From: Paracoccus alcaliphilus
Lineage (GTDB): Bacteria > Pseudomonadota > Alphaproteobacteria > Rhodobacterales > Rhodobacteraceae
Direction of reading: 5' to 3'
Length of the DNA stretch: 64,000 nucleotides
Assembly: GCF_028553725.1 (NCBI RefSeq)
Contig: NZ_CP067126.1
Coordinates: forward strand, 310,001-374,000
A program made the position numbers and the translations under genes. The notes beneath the pieces are model-generated. The model had not been told where the DNA came from and made no database searches. It saw only the letters and a program-made list of their open reading frames with translations. Each line of letters starts with the position of its first letter. Within the stretch, counting starts at the first letter, position 1. Shown in pieces: positions 44,177-51,917 of this stretch.

Positions 44177-44201
44177 AACGGAGGACGTCGCCGATGGTTC
44201 C
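44177..44201 (-). promoter_or_regulatory. EcfG-type general stress promoter for ku
   Basis: On the minus strand GGAAC (44201-44197) is followed after exactly 16 bp by CGTT (44180-44177). This matches the alphaproteobacterial EcfG consensus GGAAC-N16/17-cGTT. The -10 lies 33 bp before the ku start codon. Confidence 0.7.
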
Positions 44202-44216
44202 CCACGCATCGCGTCG

Positions 44217-44241
44217 GGAACATTCCGGGCAAACGGTTGTT
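44217..44241 (+). promoter_or_regulatory. EcfG-like promoter for manganese catalase
   Basis: GGAAC (44217-44221), 16 bp, then TGTT (44238-44241); the -10 differs from the cGTT consensus at its first base. It is 45 bp upstream of the catalase ATG and back-to-back with the ku promoter motif, so both genes may respond to the general stress sigma factor. Confidence 0.55.
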
Positions 44242-44285
44242 GCCGGACCTCCGAGGAGTCGCGATCCCCAACAAGGAGAAGGCAC

Positions 44286-45212
44286 ATGTTCTTACGCGTT
44301 GATAAACTGCAGATCGACCTGCCGGCACCGAAGCGCCAGGATCCCAACGCGGCAGCAGCCCTGCAAGAGCTTCTGGGCGGCAAATATGGCGAGATGTCGA
44401 CTTTGGGCAACTATATGTTCCAAAGCTTCAACTTCCGCAGCAAGAGCAAGCTGCGTCCCTTCTATAGTCTGGTGGCGGCAATCACGGCCGAGGAACTCGG
44501 TCATGTCGAGCTGGTCAGCAACGGCGTCGCGATGCTGGCGAATGGTCCGGATGCGGATCAGGACGATCAGGGACCCGGCGGCGACATTTCCGGCGCTCCA
44601 TTCGAGGCGATGAAGGATGCCCGGCTGGCCGCGGCTTTCTATTCGCACGCGGGTGGCGCGGTTCCGGTCAACAGCAACGGGCAGTCATGGAACGCGGACA
44701 TGGTCACCACGATGGGCAATGTCGTCGTGGACCTGCTGCACAACTTCCACCTCGAATGCGGCGCGAGGCTGCACAAGCTGCGGGTTTACGAGAGCCTGAC
44801 CGATCCCACCGGGCGCGAGGTCTGCGGCTATCTGCTGGTGCGGGGTTCGGTTCACGCACATGCATATGCGCTGGCACTGAAAAAGATTACCGGGGTCGAT
44901 CTGGACAAGTTTCTGCCGGTGCCGAACATCCCCTTGGGCAATATTCCCGAATGTCAGAAATATCTGGCCGAGGGGGCGCATCGCCGCCTCTATACCTTCA
45001 GCCCGGACGATTATCACGAGATGAAGGGCATCTGGGGAAATGGCGAGGGGGCGCTGCCCGATGACCCGCCCGGAGAACTGGAGGTGGTGGATGGCATCCC
45101 GGAGGGCGGCAAGATCCACGATCTGACCGGCGTTCCTTCGGCCTTCACCCCCGATTACGCGCCCGAAGAAATGTTCGAGATCGCCAGCAAGCTGTATCAG
45201 AAATCACGATAA
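44286..45212 (+). CDS. Manganese (non-heme) catalase
   Basis: This 308-residue four-helix ferritin-like protein has all five dimanganese ligands with family spacing: E36 (KYGEMSTLGNY), E70 and H73 (AEELGHVE), E157 (NFHLECGARL) and H190 (RGSVHAHAY). It disproportionates hydrogen peroxide in the cytoplasm without heme. AAGGAG lies 6 bases before the ATG. It is divergent from ku across a 141-bp gap with EcfG-like motifs, consistent with a role in stationary-phase or desiccation/oxidative stress. Confidence 0.9.
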   Translation: MFLRVDKLQIDLPAPKRQDPNAAAALQELLGGKYGEMSTLGNYMFQSFNFRSKSKLRPFYSLVAAITAEELGHVELVSNGVAMLANGPDADQDDQGPGGDISGAPFEAMKDARLAAAFYSHAGGAVPVNSNGQSWNADMVTTMGNVVVDLLHNFHLECGARLHKLRVYESLTDPTGREVCGYLLVRGSVHAHAYALALKKITGVDLDKFLPVPNIPLGNIPECQKYLAEGAHRRLYTFSPDDYHEMKGIWGNGEGALPDDPPGELEVVDGIPEGGKIHDLTGVPSAFTPDYAPEEMFEIASKLYQKSR

Positions 45213-45401
45213 AGGGGCTGCGAGAGGTCGCCACTCCTCGGCAATGAGGACTATGGCGGCATCCGTGGCAGGGCTCTTTCAATAGGGCGGAGCAATGGGT
45301 CTATCGATTGCTCGTGCTTGAAAACGACAGCGTCCCCATTTGACCTCCTTCTGTGTGGCAGCACATCAATGCCGTGCGCCCGCCGCCTCCCAAAATCCTC
45401 C
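45213..45401. other. Gene-free junction between catalase gene and IS-disrupted locus
   Basis: No coding region is supported here. A segment at about 45358-45378 (GGCAGCACATCAATGCCGTGC) resembles part of the IS110 end repeat found at 48014, 49364 and 49603, and may be a solo remnant. Otherwise nothing is seen. Confidence 0.35.
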
Positions 45402-45649
45402 TTAAATCACAACCTCAAATCTGTGCCATGGGCGCTGACGGCCGACAGAGAACTCGTTCATCGTATTTATGATCGCGAGGCAGTAGGCGAGGATCGACCG
45501 CGGCAGGTCACTGCCGGTCTCCGAGATTCGGGCCGGAAGCTTTGTTAATTCCTGAACACTGAAGTTAGAAACATCCAGCCGATCGAGATAGGCGACCATG
45601 AGCTGAGCATAGAATGCGACGATCTTGTCGTGACGCTTCCTGCCGGCAT
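45402..45649 (-). pseudogene. C-terminal fragment of a coiled-coil (SMC/Rad50-like) ATPase gene
   Basis: The open frame entering from the IS boundary reads AGRKRHDKIVAFYAQLMVAYL, then LDVSNFSVQELTKLPARI, and GSDLPRSILAYCLAIINTM, then loses resemblance and stops at 45402. The 'PR-x-L-LAY-x-AIINT' stretch resembles the region before the Walker B of certain SMC-like, DUF3732-type ATPases. The Walker B itself is missing. It is in the same orientation as the coiled-coil fragment at 48057-48536 and is separated from it by two IS elements. Confidence 0.5.
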
Positions 45650-46693
45650 TGTTGCAGAAGTCGTTTTCAGGACATAATGCCGCTTTTCCCGGCTGAGTTC
45701 ATGCCACGCGTTCGATCTGGGCGGTGCCGAGGGCATTGAAGCGGTTCATCAGGGCCACGCGGATGTGGATCTCGGCTGTCTGACGGTCGGGGTCCCTCGA
45801 GGCGATCCGCTCGCCGAAGGATTTCAGGTTCCTCATCCGGGCCTCGACCCGGCTGCGGACTTGGTCGCCGGACCATCTTTTCCAAATCGTCCGGCCGAGA
45901 CGCCGGGTTGCCCTCAGGATGTCGTTGCGGGCCAGGGCAGCGGGGCAATCTTCTTTCCAGAGGCGGCCATTTCTGCGGATGGGAATGATCCCTGTGCCAC
46001 CGCGCGCGAGGATCGCCGAATGGCAACGGCGGGTGCCTTCGGCGCCATCACCGGTAACGGTGCCGATTTCCTCGTCTTCCGGGATCTGGTCCAGAAGATC
46101 AGGGAGAACGGGGCTGTCGCCCTCACGGCTGGAGGTGAATTCCACCGCCCGGACGTTGCCGGTCGCCGTGTCCATCGCCAGATGGACCTTGCGGTACTGG
46201 CGCCGGCGGTGGGTGCCATGCTTCCTCGCCAGCCACTCTCCGTCGCCCAGGAACTTGATCCCGGTGCTGTCCACCAGCAGGTTCAGCGGCCCCGGCGCAC
46301 GGCGGCTCGTGATCTGAACCGTGATGCGCTTCTGCCTGCGGCTCAGGGTCGAGAAATCGGGCACCCGCCAGTCGAGCCCGGCCATCGAAAGGATGCTCGC
46401 CACCATCCCTGTCGTTTGCCGGAGAGGCAGGCCGAACAGAACCTTCACCATCAAGCAGAACTGGATCGCGGCATCAGAGAAGACCGGCGGCCGACCATTG
46501 CATCCGGATTTGGGTGCGCGCCAAACCATGTCCTTGTCCAGCCAGATCAGAAGGGACCCGCGCCGCTTCAAGGCATCGTTGTAGGACTTCCAGTTCATCG
46601 TGCGGTAGCGGGTGGGCTCAGGCTTGCTCATACTCGCCCCTTAGCCCACTGGATTCGCAGTGTGAATCCCTCAGAAAACGGAGTTCTGCAACA
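45650..46693 (-). mobile_element. IS5-family insertion sequence, copy 1
   Basis: The ends are inverted repeats: TGTTGCAGAAGTCGTTTTC at 45650-45668, and the complement of GAAAACGGAGTTCTGCAACA at 46674-46693. One intact transposase gene occupies the interior. It is a close relative, partly identical, of the copy at 58886-59929, in opposite orientation. No clear target duplication was found. Confidence 0.82.
45699..46631 (-). CDS. IS5-family transposase (copy 1)
   Basis: This 310-residue DDE transposase has RGSLLIWLDKDMVWRAPKSG, PDFSTLSRRQKRITVQI, LLVDSTGIKFLGDGEW with the first Asp, a central GDGAEGTRRCHSAILARGG with the second Asp, and a C-terminal R-x6-E helix region (RNLKSFGERIASRDPDRQ). 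It appears intact. The C-terminal two thirds is essentially identical to copy 2 while the N-terminal third differs at many residues. Confidence 0.9.
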   Translation of the reverse strand: MSKPEPTRYRTMNWKSYNDALKRRGSLLIWLDKDMVWRAPKSGCNGRPPVFSDAAIQFCLMVKVLFGLPLRQTTGMVASILSMAGLDWRVPDFSTLSRRQKRITVQITSRRAPGPLNLLVDSTGIKFLGDGEWLARKHGTHRRRQYRKVHLAMDTATGNVRAVEFTSSREGDSPVLPDLLDQIPEDEEIGTVTGDGAEGTRRCHSAILARGGTGIIPIRRNGRLWKEDCPAALARNDILRATRRLGRTIWKRWSGDQVRSRVEARMRNLKSFGERIASRDPDRQTAEIHIRVALMNRFNALGTAQIERVA

Positions 46694-46948
46694 TGTATAA
46701 CCGCCCCTTGCGCAAGAGGGTTTGTGGATCAGTTTCGCGCGCTGTCGGGTGCTGACATGTATCCGGCCTCTGTTGCGGCCATCGTCATGCCGCCGGCCCG
46801 TATGGTGTTCGCGGATCAGGTCCCAAATCAACGCCGCGTGCTCGAAGGCACTTTGTTGCAGGCTGGTTCCTCTGATCCCGTCTCACGACCGTTGCGCCAA
46901 ACGTCTCCTTGCCCTCTTTTGCTCCGACGTCCTCGCGACCTTGACGGC

Positions 46949-47977
46949 TTATGCCGCTGCGGCCGGAGCTTTGTAGACGTCACCGTGGGCCATCAAAGCC
47001 CAGACGATGCGCGCCATCTTGTTCGCCAGCGCTACCCGCACCAGCATGGGTGGCTTGCGCGTCAGCATTCCGCCCAACCAGGTGCCTGGCCGAGCCGAGG
47101 CATGAACGTGCCGCTTGATGACCACGCTGTTGGCGCCGATGATCATCAAGCGCCGCAGGGACCGTTCCCCCATCTTCGTCGTGGCGCCAAGCCGCTGTTT
47201 GCCGCCCGTCGAGTGCTGGCGGGGCGTGAGCCCGAGCCATGCTGCAAAGTCCCGCCCCTTCCGGAAGAGTTCAGGCGGGGGAGCAAGTGTGGCGATGGCC
47301 GTTGCGATCAGGGGGCCGATGCCCGGGATTGTCATCAAGCGCCGCGCGACTTCGTTATCCTTGGCCCGCCGGCTGATCTCGGCGTCCAGCTTCCCGATCT
47401 CCGCTTCGAGGTGTCGGAGCGCCGCGACCAGCACATCAAGTGTGGCGATGGCATCGGCGGGCAGACCGCTGTCGGGGTCCTCGATGATCGCAATCAGCCG
47501 AGCCGCGTTGCCAGCACCCTGCGGCACGATCTGACCGAACTCGCCCAAATGCCCACGCAGGGCGTTGATTGCCTGTGTGCGCTGCCGGATCAGAAGTTCC
47601 CGGATGCGGAAGACCATTGCCGCCCCCTGGGTCTCCTCACTCTTTACGGGCACAAAACGCATCGTCGGGCGTGTCGCCGCTTCGCAGATGGCCTCGGCAT
47701 CGGCCATGTCGTTCTTCTGGCGCTTGACGAAGGGTTTGACATAGGCAGGCGGGATCAGCCGCACCTCGTGCCCGAGCTTGCCAAGCTCGCGGCCCCAGAA
47801 GTGCGCGCCACCGCAAGCTTCCATCGCGACAACGCAGCTCGGCTGCTGGCTGAAAAACGGCAGAACCTGATCCCGCCTCAGTTTCTTGCGAAAAAGAACA
47901 CGCCCCAAGGCATCAGCCCCGTGAGCCTGGAACACATTCTTCGCCAGATCGAGCCCGACAGTGATAACCTCCGACAT
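46949..47977 (-). CDS. IS110-family transposase
   Basis: This 342-residue protein has the N-terminal DEDD (RuvC-like) domain starting TVGLDLAKNVFQAHGADALG, the VVAMEACGGAHFWGREL glutamate region, and QKNDMADAEAI with the later Asp pair. The C-terminal transposase-20 domain has MTIPGIGPLIATAIAT and GLTPRQHSTGGKQRLG with the catalytic serine region. It is intact. The start at 47977 matches the family; the frame extends further upstream without support. Confidence 0.9.
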   Translation of the reverse strand: MSEVITVGLDLAKNVFQAHGADALGRVLFRKKLRRDQVLPFFSQQPSCVVAMEACGGAHFWGRELGKLGHEVRLIPPAYVKPFVKRQKNDMADAEAICEAATRPTMRFVPVKSEETQGAAMVFRIRELLIRQRTQAINALRGHLGEFGQIVPQGAGNAARLIAIIEDPDSGLPADAIATLDVLVAALRHLEAEIGKLDAEISRRAKDNEVARRLMTIPGIGPLIATAIATLAPPPELFRKGRDFAAWLGLTPRQHSTGGKQRLGATTKMGERSLRRLMIIGANSVVIKRHVHASARPGTWLGGMLTRKPPMLVRVALANKMARIVWALMAHGDVYKAPAAAA

Positions 47978-48013
47978 GACCGCTCTCCTATGTGGATCAT
48001 CGCAAACCCACCC

Positions 48014-48056
48014 TGGCACACAGATGCCGTCGGGGGGCGGTTACACCATCAACGCC
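48014..48056. repeat. IS110 end repeat (three copies in this nest)
   Basis: TGGCACA, a short variable stretch, GATGCCGTCGGGGGGCGG and TTACACCATCAACGCC form the end of the intact IS110. A near-identical version lies at 49603-49646, and a diverged one at 49364-49395 (GATGCCGTCGAGGGAGGGCG). They mark three related elements inserted in or beside each other. Confidence 0.6.
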
Positions 48057-48536
48057 CTTCCTGTCCTTCAGCGCGCTCAGCTGCGCTTCGATCTCTTTGA
48101 TTTCGTTTACGAGATTCGAGATCTCATCCGTCAGACTATCGAATTGCTCCCGAAAAAGATCAGATGCAATGCGTCGGCCCTTGCCCTCGATGACGTCCGC
48201 CAAGGAGACATCGTTGTGCCGGGCGTCGAGCGCGGCCTGGATCTCCGCCATTGCGGCATCCGCGTCTCGCGCCTCCGCCACTACGGAAGCTGCCAATTTC
48301 GCAAGTTGCTGGATTTTCGTCGAGGCTTCAGAAATGAGTTCGAGGCACGCCTCGCGATCCTCGATGATGCTGTATCGATTGGCAAAATCGTTCTGGTGGG
48401 ACGTGCCACAAGTGGGACAGAGAATCTCCTCAGGAAGATCCCGGGCGAAGACGATGTCCTTCTTGATCTCCTGAAGCGCCGCGCGCACAGTGGCGATTTG
48501 ATTATCGGTTATGACCCGCTGATCCAAGATTTCGGC
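48057..48536 (-). pseudogene. Middle fragment of a coiled-coil ATPase with CPTCG zinc-hook-like motif
   Basis: There are 160 codons of charged helical sequence: IATVRAALQEIKKDIVFARD, then LPEEILCPTCGTSHQND (CPTCG codons at 48405-48419), FANRYSIIEDREACLELI, and a long coiled coil to EIEAQLSALKDRK. A C-P-x-C-G at a turn in a coiled coil is typical of Rad50/SMC-like proteins. It is fused in frame to IS110 sequence at both ends, so neither its start nor its end is native. Head and ATPase motifs are not present. Confidence 0.5.
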
Positions 48537-49322
48537 GAGCCGCTCTTTTCCTCCCGAGGAATGCTGCCGGGGCACAAGTCCCAGCCAGGCTGAGAAGTCC
48601 CTGCCTCGCCTGAAACGCCCCATGTCAGACGCAATAGCCTCAATCGCCAGCGCGCTCAGAGGGCCGACGCCTGGCATTGTCGGAAGTCGCCGCGCTATGC
48701 CCCCATTAGCCGCCAATATATTGATATTATTGATTTTTAAGTCTATCCGTGTCGTTTTCTCGGCGATCTGCTTGAGCAAATCCAGGCATTCCTCCCGGAC
48801 GAGTTTCGGAAGGTCGCTGTTCGAGGCCAAAATGATCGCCTCAATAGGCCTTATCTGGCCAATGCCCTGCGGGACGGCGTGGCCGTATTCGTAGAGATGT
48901 GATCGCAACGCGTTCACCAGTTCGGTGCGCTGGTGGACAAGACGTTCCCGGCCACGAAACAGCATTGCGCGCGCCTGCTGTTCTTCCGTCTTCGGTTCGA
49001 CAAAGCGCATTTCCGGGCGTTGTGCAGCGATCACCATGGCTTCGGCGTCGGCAGCATCATTCCTCTGGCGCTTTACGAAAGGCCGGACATATTGAGGCGC
49101 GATTCACCGGACCTCATGGCCAGGCCTGACCATTTCTCGCGCCCAGTAGCTTGCGCTACCGCAGGCTTCCATCACCATGATGGCGGGTTCGTGCTGCGCC
49201 ATGAAGTGCCGGAACTGGACTCGTGTCACCTTCTTGCGGAACTTCACCTGCCCAGCCATGCTGGCACCGTGAAGCTGGAAGACGTTCTTTGCCAGATCCA
49301 CCCCAATCATTGTATCCTTCAT
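48537..49322 (-). pseudogene. IS110-family transposase remnant B (internal stop, C-terminus lost)
   Basis: The frame starts at ATG 49322 (MIGVDLAKNVFQLHGASMAG) and hits TGA at 49104-49106 in GHEVR-stop-IAPQYVRP. It continues in frame through RPFVKRQRNDAADAEAMVIAA and RLPTMPGVGPLSALAIEAI to VPRQHSSGGKERL, where it joins the coiled-coil fragment. The C-terminal 70 or so residues with the end of the Tnp20 domain are gone. Its 5' non-coding end runs to about 49407. Confidence 0.75.
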
Positions 49323-49407
49323 TTGCCGTCCTTTCCTTTGCGTGGCGTTGAACACCACGATCCTGGCACATTGCGATGCCGTCGAGGGAGGGCGGCAACC
49401 ACCCCAT

Positions 49408-49566
49408 CTCCATCGCCACGAGACAAGGTGGCAGCGCGCTGAAGAAGCCCAGAACCTGCGCCCCGCGCAGCTTCCGACGGACAAGTGCCCGTCCATCTCC
49501 ATTTGCTCCGTGGACCTGAAACACATTCTTCGCCAGATCCAGTCCGATTGTGGTAATCTCCGACAT
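49408..49566 (-). pseudogene. IS110-family transposase remnant C (N-terminal fragment)
   Basis: The 53 codons MSEITTIGLDLAKNVFQVHG through PPCLVAME closely match the N-terminus of the intact IS110 transposase. They stop at the boundary of remnant B, which has inserted here. The upstream end repeat (49603-49646) is preserved. Confidence 0.72.
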
Positions 49567-49669
49567 GACCGCCGCCCAAGTTGGATTGTTGCGATCCCAC
49601 CTTGGCACATCAATGCCGTCGGGGGGCAGTTACACCATCAATGCCCGTCCCAACCGCCCCGAGGTGGGT

Positions 49670-50101
49670 TCAGTTTGCGGCGTCGCGGCGTTCCAGGATC
49701 TCCAGCATCCGCTGATGGACGGGGGCGGGCAGATCGTCGGGCAGGTCGGCCTCGGTCGCGGGCGTGTCGCCGACCTGGATCAGCATTGCCATGCCCATCG
49801 TGTAATGAGGCGAGCATTTGATGCCCCAGATGCCCTCGGCATCCAGCGTGACCTCGATTTCCTCGTTGATCTTGCCGATGAATTTCTCGCCCCCCTCGGG
49901 GATCATGCCGTCGATGGTGGCGGCATTGTGGCCGGGATTGGCGGCAAGGAACTTCACCGTGTCGCCGGGCTGGATCACCAGATAATCGGGCTCGAAGGGC
50001 ATCGCACCGGTGTCGTTGCGGTTGAGCATCCTGACCTCATGCACCTCGGCCATGGCAGAAAGGGGCATCAGACAGGCAAGCAGGGCAATGCGGAACAGCA
50101 T
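49670..50101 (-). CDS. Pseudoazurin-type cupredoxin
   Basis: This 143-residue periplasmic blue copper protein has a signal peptide (LFRIALLACLMPLSAMA). The mature protein starts EVHEVRMLNRNDTGAMPFEPDYLVIQPGD. The type 1 copper ligands are visible: His in NPGHNAATI, and Cys-His-Met in IKCSPHYTMGMAM. Pseudoazurin carries electrons to nitrite or nitrous oxide reductases in denitrifying Paracoccus. A 12-bp gap separates it from the ABC ATPase gene upstream on the same strand. Confidence 0.88.
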   Translation of the reverse strand: MLFRIALLACLMPLSAMAEVHEVRMLNRNDTGAMPFEPDYLVIQPGDTVKFLAANPGHNAATIDGMIPEGGEKFIGKINEEIEVTLDAEGIWGIKCSPHYTMGMAMLIQVGDTPATEADLPDDLPAPVHQRMLEILERRDAAN

Positions 50102-50112
50102 GGGGTTTCCTT

Positions 50113-50883
50113 TCAGGCAAGGCGTTGGAAGGCAAAGACAGGGCGGCCACCGCCCGGATGGGGGATCAGTTCGGCCTCGACCGCGAAGATGTCGCGGATC
50201 AGGGCCGGGGTGAGGACATCGACCGGTGGGCCGAAAGCCACGCAACGGCCCTCGCGCATCACCATGATCCGGTCGCAGCGCAGGGCGTGATGCATGTCAT
50301 GGAGTGCGATGACGGTGGTGAGCGAAAGCCCGGCGATCAGGTCGAGGATGCCAAGCTGATGGTGGATATCCAGGTGGTTCGTCGGCTCGTCCAGCAGCAG
50401 GATCCGCGGCGCCTGCGCATGGGCGCGGGCGATATGGACCCGCTGGCGTTCGCCCCCCGACAACGACGACCAGTCGCGCGCGGCCATATGCGCCATGCCC
50501 ACGGCCTGCAGAGCGTCTGCGACGACCGCGTCATCTTCGGGCCGCCACGGTCGCAGGGGGCCAAGCCACGGTGTGCGACCCAGCTCGACCGCCTCGCGGA
50601 CGGTGATGCGGTCGCCCGTCTCGGCCGATTGCGCGACCAGGGCCAGATGCTGGGCGATCTGGCGGCGACGCAGGCGCTCCATCGGTTGGCCGTTCAGCCG
50701 GACCTGACCCCGGCAGGGCCGCAACAGCCCCGCCATCATGCCCAGCAGCGTCGATTTGCCCGAGCCGTTCGGCCCGATCAGGCCCAGCATCTCGCCCGGC
50801 CGCAAGGCGACGCTGACATCGGCAACGATATCGCGTCCCTGCGCGGTGCGACTGGCGCCGATCACCTCCAGCAGCGCGGTCAT
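50113..50883 (-). CDS. ABC transporter ATPase for corrinoid/iron-complex uptake (BtuD/FecE type)
   Basis: This 256-residue protein has Walker A GPNGSGKST, the Q-loop VAQSAETGDRITVREAVELGRTPW typical of siderophore/B12 importers, signature LSGGERQRVHIARA, Walker B ILLLDEPTNHLD and H-loop ALHDMHHALR. It overlaps the permease gene by 4 bp and forms the third gene of an operon behind a cobalamin riboswitch, so vitamin B12 or cobinamide is the likely cargo. Confidence 0.85.
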   Translation of the reverse strand: MTALLEVIGASRTAQGRDIVADVSVALRPGEMLGLIGPNGSGKSTLLGMMAGLLRPCRGQVRLNGQPMERLRRRQIAQHLALVAQSAETGDRITVREAVELGRTPWLGPLRPWRPEDDAVVADALQAVGMAHMAARDWSSLSGGERQRVHIARAHAQAPRILLLDEPTNHLDIHHQLGILDLIAGLSLTTVIALHDMHHALRCDRIMVMREGRCVAFGPPVDVLTPALIRDIFAVEAELIPHPGGGRPVFAFQRLA

Positions 50884-51917
50884 CGCTGCCGTCCCCGGAT
50901 CATGACGACGGCGAAGGCGGGCGCGCCGACCAGCGCGGTAATGACACCGATGGGCAGCACCTGCCCCGGAATGACGATGCGCGAGACCACATCCGACAGT
51001 ACCAGAAACACCGCCCCGGCCAGTGCCGTGGCCGGAACCAGCCGCGCATGACGGCTGCCGACCAGAAAGCGCATCGCATGGGGCACGACCAGCCCGACAA
51101 AGCCGATGGCCCCGGCGATCGAGACCATCACCGCCGTCACCAGCGCCGCCGTGCCGATCAGAACCGCCTGCGTGCGCCGCAAATCAATGCCAAGCGCAGC
51201 GGCGGCATCAGCGCCAAATGTGAAGGCGTCCAGAGCGCGGACATACCACAGCGTCACCCCCAGCCCCAGCGCCGCCATCGGCACCGCCAGCCGGGTATCG
51301 GGCCAGCGCACACCAGAAAGGTTGCCCAGCAGCCAGAACATGATGCCCCGCGCCTGTTCGGCGCTGGCCGATTGCGCGATGATCAGCGCGGTCAGGGCGT
51401 TGAACATCTGCGATCCGGCGATGCCTGCCAGGATGATGACCCCGGCCCCTCGCAGGCCTGTCCCGCCACCTGCGACCCGCGCCAGGCCCGCGACGAGCGC
51501 GAAGGCGGTCAACGCGCCCGCAAAGGCTCCGGCGGACATGCTGACCAGCCCGCCACCGACGCCCGCCACCGCAATGATGACCGCCCCGGTCGAGGCCCCG
51601 GCCGAGATCCCCAGCAGATAGGGCTCGGCCAGCGGGTTGCGCAGCAGCGCCTGAAGGATCAGCCCCGACAGCGCCAGACTGGCCCCGCCGCAGGCCGCGA
51701 CCACGGCACGCGACAGCCTGTAATGCCAGATCACGCTGGCGTCGATCGGGTCCAGCACCTGCGAGGACAGACCGGCCTTGACCGCCATGACCTCGATCAC
51801 GGTGGCCAGCGGGATACGCGTCTCGCCGACCGCCGTGCCGAACAGCAGCGCCGCGGCCAGCACCAGTGGGGACAGCCACAGCCAGCCCATACCACGAGTC
51901 GCGGCGCGTTGGTTCAT
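50880..51917 (-). CDS. ABC transporter permease, FecCD/BtuC family
   Basis: This 345-residue protein has about ten membrane helices. Family motifs include SLALSGLILQALLRNPLAEPYLLGISAGASTGAV, and GAIGFVGLVVPHAMRFLVGSRHARLVPATALAGAVFLVLSD before the C-terminus. It forms the homodimeric channel. It overlaps both neighbours by 4 bp (ATGA), so translation is coupled. Confidence 0.88.
   Translation of the reverse strand: MNQRAATRGMGWLWLSPLVLAAALLFGTAVGETRIPLATVIEVMAVKAGLSSQVLDPIDASVIWHYRLSRAVVAACGGASLALSGLILQALLRNPLAEPYLLGISAGASTGAVIIAVAGVGGGLVSMSAGAFAGALTAFALVAGLARVAGGGTGLRGAGVIILAGIAGSQMFNALTALIIAQSASAEQARGIMFWLLGNLSGVRWPDTRLAVPMAALGLGVTLWYVRALDAFTFGADAAAALGIDLRRTQAVLIGTAALVTAVMVSIAGAIGFVGLVVPHAMRFLVGSRHARLVPATALAGAVFLVLSDVVSRIVIPGQVLPIGVITALVGAPAFAVVMIRGRQR

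Larger units (their letters stand above)
46694..48056 (-). mobile_element. IS110-family insertion sequence, apparently intact
   Basis: The element is bounded on one side by IS5 copy 1 and on the other by the coiled-coil gene fragment, where the frame DRK at 48057 is interrupted. It holds one intact transposase. The end near 48014-48056 carries a motif (TGGCACA, then GATGCCGTCGGGGGGC and TTACACCATCAA) repeated at two other IS110 remnants. The 255-bp non-coding tail 46694-46948 could hold the bridge RNA described for this family, but no structure was verified. The exact left end is uncertain. Confidence 0.6.

Noticed and set aside
42996..44285. Upstream in-frame extension of the manganese catalase across ku
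   Set aside because: It is antisense to ku and the family-typical start with AAGGAG is at 44286.
45650..46693. Target-site duplication around IS5 copy 1
   Set aside because: No matching 2-9 bp direct repeat could be found next to the inverted repeats, consistent with later rearrangement by the adjacent IS110.
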